Assembly: GCA_042095835.1 (NCBI GenBank)
Contig: JBELML010000215.1
Span: 1 to 5,832, forward strand
DNA: 5,832 nucleotides
Source of the DNA: DATFKA01 sp042095835
Lineage (GTDB): Bacteria > Bacteroidota > Bacteroidia > Chitinophagales > Saprospiraceae
Direction of reading: 5' to 3'
Under the pieces are notes generated by a model. That model was not told the DNA's origin. It searched no databases and saw only the letters and a list, made by a program, of their open reading frames with translations. The translations under genes and the position numbers were made by a program. Each line of letters begins with the position of its first letter. Position 1 is the first letter of the stretch. Below, one piece after another: positions 1-3,304 of the stretch.

Positions 1-87
1 GCAAATCATGCATGAAGTAGATATTTTTTTAGTAATATACAATTTTATGTTACGTAATTTCATATCAAGCATTTGATTGACACTTAC

Positions 88-285
88 ATTTCTTTCCTTG
101 TTTCCTCCTTGCATATTGATTTTGCGAAGTATCCGTTGCAACAAGGTTACTTGGTTGTGAATCATTCTTTTCTGGTGCCCTTGTTTTTAAACTTTCAGTT
201 GCCTCTTTTGCCTTGAGCATCTCTGCAGACTGCTGTTGCCTTAGAATCTCCTCCGTATTATTTTGAGAAAGAAAATTAGCAAAAC
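88..285 (-). CDS. Minus-strand gene, exon C (198 nt, residues 84-148)
   Basis: It lies between acceptor cagatctcgcag and a canonical donor aaagaaat|gtaagt. It is open for all 65 codons and phase 1 at both ends. It encodes FANFLSQNNTEEILRQQQ, a Lys/Glu/Ala helix-like stretch and a basic tail ARRKQGKK. A split TGT/TGx codon begins at the donor, so the next residue is probably Cys or Trp (or a stop if the next exon begins with ga, aa or ag). The next exon lies left of the window. Confidence 0.68.
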
Positions 286-1906
286 CTGCGAGATCTGAAC
301 AAAAAATCCTTATGAGAATAGTTTTTTTCTCGATTACTAGTTATCGAGCTTTTTGACATATACCGTTGCATTCTTTTTCTATGTTCGCATAATATACATA
401 ACAAAAATCTCGATTACCAGCAATCCAGATAATTTCACTCATAACAGTTTCTGCTATAATAACATAGTGATTTCATTCGCAAAAGTATTTTTGAAATCTC
501 GATTACCAGCAATCGAGAATCGGGCGTATTCTTGCCCGTACGTAAACGTATGTCAGGGGGCACTAACCTACTAGAGCAGGAGCATTCGGCTCCTGTGAGG
601 CCTCAGTTCCACATGTTTGGTCTGTTTCCATTTCATCATGATTGCCTTGATCATCTCCTGCGAACCCAATGTAATGTTGTAAAAGCTCGATTACCAGCAA
701 TCGAGATAATTTCACATATGAAAGCTTCAGCTATAATAACATTGTAGCTCAATTCGAAAAAGTATTTTAGAAATCTCGATTACTGGTAATCGGGAACTGA
801 TTGAAGTGATAATGTAAAATCTCGATTACCAGCAATCGAGAATCGAGCGTATTCGTACGCGTACGTGGTACGTATTTCAGGGGGCACGAACCTACTTCTG
901 TAGCAGGAGCCTCCTGCTGCTCTGAGGCCTCAGGACCACCTGTTTGCCTTTCATCATTTTGACGATTGCCTTCTTCTGCGAATTCCAAAGCAGAATATAA
1001 ATATGTTAGGGACAGAATTTCCTCATTATAGGCACATTAGTTGCCATCGCTCGCATGATAATTCCAAGCACGTCGCATGGCACGCTCGCATGGCACGCAC
1101 GCATGGCACTCAACATAAGCCCCCCCCCTTTCCCAAAAGACACCACATAATACAAACACATACAAACACATACAGTTGGGCAAACAAGATGAAGTGGTTA
1201 GCACAAGGCCAAGTTAGCACACACAAACACGAGGCTCACACACGCACACACAAAGCTCACACACACACATGGCTCACACACACAAGATGTAGGGGTGCAT
1301 AACAAATGCAGTTATAACTGCATATAAACAATCCTACATCCAACTCATAGATGACACAATCGGGATTAGATAGGAGGACGGCGAGATGGGGGGGTGGAGA
1401 TATCCGCGGTACGTACGGCGAGTCTGATGCCCACATTGCGCGGAGAGCCTACTTTTCTATGCGGAGCGGCTAGGACTGATAGGATAATGCAAGGAACTGC
1501 TCTAGGGATAGCAAGTGCAAAAAAAAAGAAAACGTGTATTCTATGACAGAGGCGAGCTGCGAGAAGGGGGGCCGGAGATGTCCGCGGTACGGCGAGTCTC
1601 ATGCCCAGATTGCGCGGAAAGCAACTTTTCTATAAGGAGCGGCTAGGACTATTAGGATAATACAAGGAACTGCTGGGGATAGCGAGTGCAAAAACACAGA
1701 AAACGTGTATTCTAAAACAGAGGCAGGCTGCGAGGAAACTGAAAGAAGAAAAACTGAATAAGCCAAACTCCAGCGGAGGTGCTACTCGTACGAGCCGGTG
1801 CTACGAGCCGCCGCGCCATTGTCCAGATCTCACCTTCGTTGTCGCTCGCGCCGCTGCTCTTAGGCCCGTTATTCTCCCCTCCGGGAACGAGCGTTCTGGA
1901 TCCCAT
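88..1906 (-). CDS. Acidic low-complexity protein of unknown function, four exons, 3' partial
   Basis: Read leftwards, exons 1906-1834, 975-892, 657-568 and 285-88 join in frame into 148 complete residues with no stop. All junctions, including the outgoing donor at 87, are phase 1. The ATG at 1906-1904 has A at -3 and G at +4. The product starts MGSRTLVPGGENNGPKSSGA and continues through two related Glu/Gln/Pro/Ala segments (residues 25-53 and 53-83) into a Gln/Lys-rich, probably helical segment (about 84-115) and a basic end (RRKQGKK). It is strongly hydrophilic and probably disordered at the N terminus. No family is recognised. Support comes from open reading through all four exons, consistent phase and good splice signals. 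No transcript is available, so exons may be missing between the first and second. Confidence 0.6.
329..517. repeat. Three 20-bp palindromes in the minus-gene intron 286-567
   Basis: Copies lie at 329-348 (ctcgattactagttatcgag), 409-428 (ctcgattaccagcaatccag) and 498-517 (ctcgattaccagcaatcgag). They sit 43 nt from the acceptor, in the middle and 50 nt from the donor. Each can fold into a short stem with outer arm CTCGATT/AATCGAG or a close variant. Confidence 0.85.
568..657 (-). CDS. Minus-strand gene, duplicated exon copy B (90 nt)
   Basis: It lies between acceptor gggttcgcag and donor ctagtag|gttagt and is phase 1 at both ends. It encodes residues 54-82, beginning DDQGNHDEMETDQT and ending EASQEPNAPALV. 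It shares GN, DE, QT, EAS, APA and VG positions with copy A. Reading past the donor gives an immediate stop (ggt tag), so splicing is needed to join exon C. Confidence 0.62.
686..840. repeat. Three 20-bp palindromes in the minus-gene intron 658-891
   Basis: Copies lie at 686-705 and 821-840 (both ctcgattaccagcaatcgag, identical to the copy at 498-517) and 775-794 (ctcgattactggtaatcggg, the complementary orientation). They lie 28 nt from the acceptor, in the middle and 51 nt from the donor. The middle copy, with 26 following bases, is extra relative to the paralogous intron. Confidence 0.85.
892..975 (-). CDS. Minus-strand gene, duplicated exon copy A (84 nt)
   Basis: It lies between acceptor ggaattcgcag and donor gaagtag|gttcgt and is phase 1 at both ends. 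It encodes residues 26-52, containing GGPEASEQQEAPATEV. It aligns with the next exon in transcription order (568-657) at protein and DNA level. The length differs by 6 nt, which preserves frame, so either or both copies could be included in an mRNA. Confidence 0.62.
   Translation of the reverse strand, partial: KKAIVKMMKGKQVVLRPQSSRRLLLQK
1074..1109. repeat. 13-bp minisatellite (cgcatggcacgcN type)
   Basis: The 10-mer cgcatggcac occurs at 1074-1083, 1087-1096 and 1100-1109, an exact 13-bp period. A related cgcatgata lies just upstream. A run of nine C follows at 1120-1128. Confidence 0.8.
1151..1284. repeat. CA-rich microsatellite region
   Basis: Two copies of tacaaacaca (1151-1170) are followed, from about 1220, by interrupted (CA)n tracts punctuated by ggctca or agctca. 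The open reading frame across this region is low-complexity His/Thr-rich and is best explained by the repeat, not by coding. Confidence 0.8.
1286..1340. repeat. Foldback element: perfect 18-bp palindrome inside an 8-bp inverted repeat
   Basis: The palindrome atgcagttataactgcat at 1306-1323 is perfect. It is flanked by gatgtagg (1286-1293) and its exact complement cctacatc (1333-1340), giving a nested 55-bp foldback. It could be a tiny MITE-like remnant or a cruciform site. No target-site duplication is seen. Confidence 0.65.
1380..1734. repeat. Two-copy tandem repeat of about 175 bp
   Basis: Two diverged copies (about 1380-1559 and 1560-1734) share ggagat.tccgcggtac, cggcgagtct, atgccca.attgcgcgga, acttttctat, ggagcggctaggact, aggataat.caaggaactgct and aaaacgtgtattct. 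The offset is 178 at the start and about 171 at the end because of small indels. It is GC-richer than its surroundings and lies inside the predicted long intron. Confidence 0.8.
1834..1906 (-). CDS. Minus-strand gene, predicted first coding exon (residues 1-24)
   Basis: ATG in context aaaATGg opens 24 codons ending ...SGASDNE, then one base of a split codon before donor aacgaag|gtgaga. The phase-1 donor matches the phase-1 acceptor at 975. The acidic, Gly/Ser-rich composition resembles the following exons. It is the least certain exon of this gene because the next intron is long (858 nt) and could hide others. Confidence 0.5.
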
Positions 1907-2265
1907 TTTAAAATCTGATAATCGAACACTCAATGCATGTCTGGCACTACAGCTGAACACTCGAGGATGCTCTACCGTTTGTAGAGCGGCTGCAGCGATA
2001 GTGCATCTCCGGAGACGAGCGTTATTACCTATAGGGCCATACGTCGGGGCCAGCCCAGCCAGGAGGCAGCAGATGACGATTCATGGTATACTGTATGTTT
2101 ATGTTTGTAAACTTTATAAATCCTTCTTGGTTTCGTGATTTTTACGGAATCGTCATTTCAGTTGTCAGTAATCGACGCATGGTCGTAAACAAAGAATACG
2201 CGTTTAGGACGTATTGTATGTGTTCACATGAGTCATATGCGAATATTCTCTAGTACGTTTCTGAT

Positions 2266-2286
2266 CACATGTCTACAGGACATGTG
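2266..2286. repeat. 8-bp inverted repeat with 5-base loop
   Basis: The arms cacatgtc and gacatgtg are exact complements around tacag. It could be a protein-binding dyad or chance structure in the divergent region. Confidence 0.55.
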
Positions 2287-2333
2287 AGTACAGAACCGCG
2301 TAGAGGTGACACTGTGACAGTGCTCGTAAGATT

Positions 2334-2374
2334 ACGGTACGGTACGGTACCATATTAACGGTACGGTACGGTGC
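2334..2374. repeat. GGTAC pentamer clusters
   Basis: Three head-to-tail ggtac units (2336-2350) and, nine bases later, two more plus ggtgc (2360-2374) form a short interrupted pentanucleotide repeat directly before the 72-75 bp repeat array. Confidence 0.8.
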
Positions 2375-2384
2375 TGTTCCGTAC

Positions 2385-2610
2385 AGTCATTTCACAACAG
2401 AAATAGTTTAGACCTTGACTCGAGGGATAAGTCACTGCCAGGCATATAGCGGTCATAGTCATTTCACAACAGAAATAATTTAGACCTTGACCAGGGGGAT
2501 TCGTCGCTCCGAGGCATATAGCAGCGGGCACAGTCATTTCATAACAGAAATAATTTAGACGTTGACCAGGGGGGTTCGTCACTCGCAAAGTTGAGAAGTA
2601 TATAGTTCCG
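2385..2610. repeat. Three-copy 72-75 bp tandem repeat
   Basis: Units start at 2385, 2457 and 2532 with agtcatttca.aacagaaata.tttagac, then diverge towards ggcatatagc or gtatatag. The first 30 or so bases are far better conserved than the rest of each unit. Both periods (72 and 75) are multiples of three, so the minus strand stays open and encodes a repeated LNYFC.EMT peptide. I do not call it a gene. Confidence 0.85.
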
Positions 2611-2658
2611 ATCGCGAGAGTTTTCAAAGTAGTGCCACGAGTTTCCTCTCCGATCGCG

Positions 2659-2758
2659 NNNNNNNNNNNNNNNNNNNNNNNNNNNNNNNNNNNNNNNNNN
2701 NNNNNNNNNNNNNNNNNNNNNNNNNNNNNNNNNNNNNNNNNNNNNNNNNNNNNNNNNN
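2659..2758. other. Assembly gap, exactly 100 N
   Basis: The run of N has a round length, typical of a scaffold join of unspecified true size. The same 12-mer, tctccgatcgcg, abuts it on both sides (2647-2658 and 2759-2770), and ccgatcgcg also occurs at 2608-2616. Confidence 0.97.
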
Positions 2759-2791
2759 TCTCCGATCGCGGTGAACTAAAAACTTTTAAGC

Positions 2792-3304
2792 ATGGCTGTC
2801 GTATCTAAGCCAGCAACAAAGGCATGTACCTGTGCTATTGGATACGTTTGCGATTGTAAGGGTATCCCGAAAACTGCTTTTACAAATAAGCGGAAGCTTT
2901 CAGATGCGGACTCGAAGAAAGAAGTTTCAGGGTTAATGAGGAAGAGACTAGATCCTGAAGTTGCACATCCGGATATTGTTAAAAAAATAATGGAAAAGGG
3001 ATGTTGTCAGAATGAGAATTGTTTGCAAAAGCTATTTTCCGGTAATGATGATGCTTCTGGATCCGGCACACTTGACCTGTATGGTTGGGAAGGAATTCCA
3101 TCTCAAGGCTTTGGGCCGAAGTTCCTGAGGGCAGTTGTTGCCGCGAGGACGAAAATCTATCAGAAGGGCCAGTATCAGTCATATGAGAACATAAAGAACA
3201 TGTTACAGCGAGATGTTCATGAAAAACATCTTGAAGATCTCCCGTACAAGTTTTACCATGAAGGTCTGCTAGGTGACGCACCTTCTGTTCCATCAGGGAT
3301 ACGG
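2792..3304 (+). CDS. Transposase-like gene, exon 1 (residues 1-171)
   Basis: The exon runs from ATG to a strong GTAAGT donor at 3305 and ends in phase 0 after ...PSGIR. The first 22 residues contain C-x-C-x5-C-x-C (C12, C14, C20, C22), followed by a basic patch (KRK) and later CC-x4-C (71, 72, 77), so a metal-binding N-terminal module is plausible. Residues 93-171 include GTLDLYGWEGIP and a helix-rich segment. I do not recognise a named DNA-binding domain. An assembly gap lies only 33 bases upstream of the ATG, so a further 5' exon cannot be excluded. Confidence 0.8.

Larger units (their letters stand above)
409..1004. repeat. Diverged tandem duplication of about 277 bp carrying an exon
   Basis: Unit 1 (409-685) and unit 2 (686 to about 1004) match in order: a palindrome, then gataatttcac and gctataataacat, then aaagtatttt, then a palindrome, aatcg.gcgtatt, cagggggcac.aacctact, ctgaggcctcag, catgattgcc or its equivalent, and tctgcgaa. 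The period is 277. Unit 2 has an extra 46 bases (775-820) consisting of one more palindrome and a spacer. Each unit holds one of the duplicated minus-strand exons. The left edge of each unit is a palindrome. Confidence 0.8.
976..1833 (-). other. Predicted 858-nt intron of the minus-strand gene, rich in repeats
   Basis: It is bounded by donor gtgaga at 1833 and acceptor ttcgcag ending at 976, with a branch-point-like ctaac about 27-31 bases before the acceptor. I see no convincing exon in it. It holds a 13-bp minisatellite, short CA-rich tracts, a foldback palindrome and a tandem duplication of about 175 bp, each listed separately. Unlike the smaller introns of this gene, it has none of the 20-bp palindromes. 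Confidence 0.5.
1907..2791. other. Divergent intergenic region between the two start codons
   Basis: No convincing coding exon is seen here. The region must contain the 5' UTRs and promoters of both genes if the predicted starts are right, but no core promoter element can be assigned with confidence. It holds a 7-bp-stem hairpin (1969-1987, gctctac-cgttt-gtagagc), an inverted repeat (2266-2286), GGTAC clusters, a 72-75 bp tandem repeat and an assembly gap. Confidence 0.6.

Noticed and set aside
353..747. Two plus-strand open frames across the palindrome-bearing region
   Set aside because: They run through the palindromes and antisense to the better-supported exon copy B; their composition is not protein-like and the duplicate at 686-1004 does not preserve the frames.
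329..840. CRISPR-like array (short palindromic repeats with spacers)
   Set aside because: Spacing is irregular (46-189), only 20 bp is conserved, the spacers are themselves duplicated, and the host is an intron-bearing eukaryote.
1003..1302. Long open frame rich in His and Thr on the plus strand
   Set aside because: It is created by CA-type microsatellites and a minisatellite; composition is low-complexity and no splice or start context supports it.
1712..1960. Treating the whole minus-strand open frame as a single-exon protein
   Set aside because: Its only ATG is at 1906 and the frame downstream of the gtgaga donor becomes Phe-rich, pyrimidine-driven sequence; splicing to the exon at 975 gives a better protein.
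1969..1987. tRNA D-arm-like hairpin gctctac-cgttt-gtagagc
   Set aside because: No B box (GGTTCGA type), no matching acceptor stem or anticodon arm follows, so neither a tRNA nor a tRNA-derived SINE can be supported.
2599..2605. TATA-box-like tatatag upstream of the plus-strand gene
   Set aside because: Similar catatag occurs in each tandem repeat unit and an assembly gap of unknown size separates it from the start codon, so it cannot be assigned.
2355..2627. 90-residue minus-strand open frame with repeated LNYFC.EMT
   Set aside because: It is explained by a tandem repeat with periods of 72 and 75; some differences between copies change the amino acid and no family is recognisable. Kept as a repeat only.
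2979..3293. Minus-strand open frame of about 100 codons opposite exon 1
   Set aside because: It is antisense to a well-supported coding exon and has no recognisable features.
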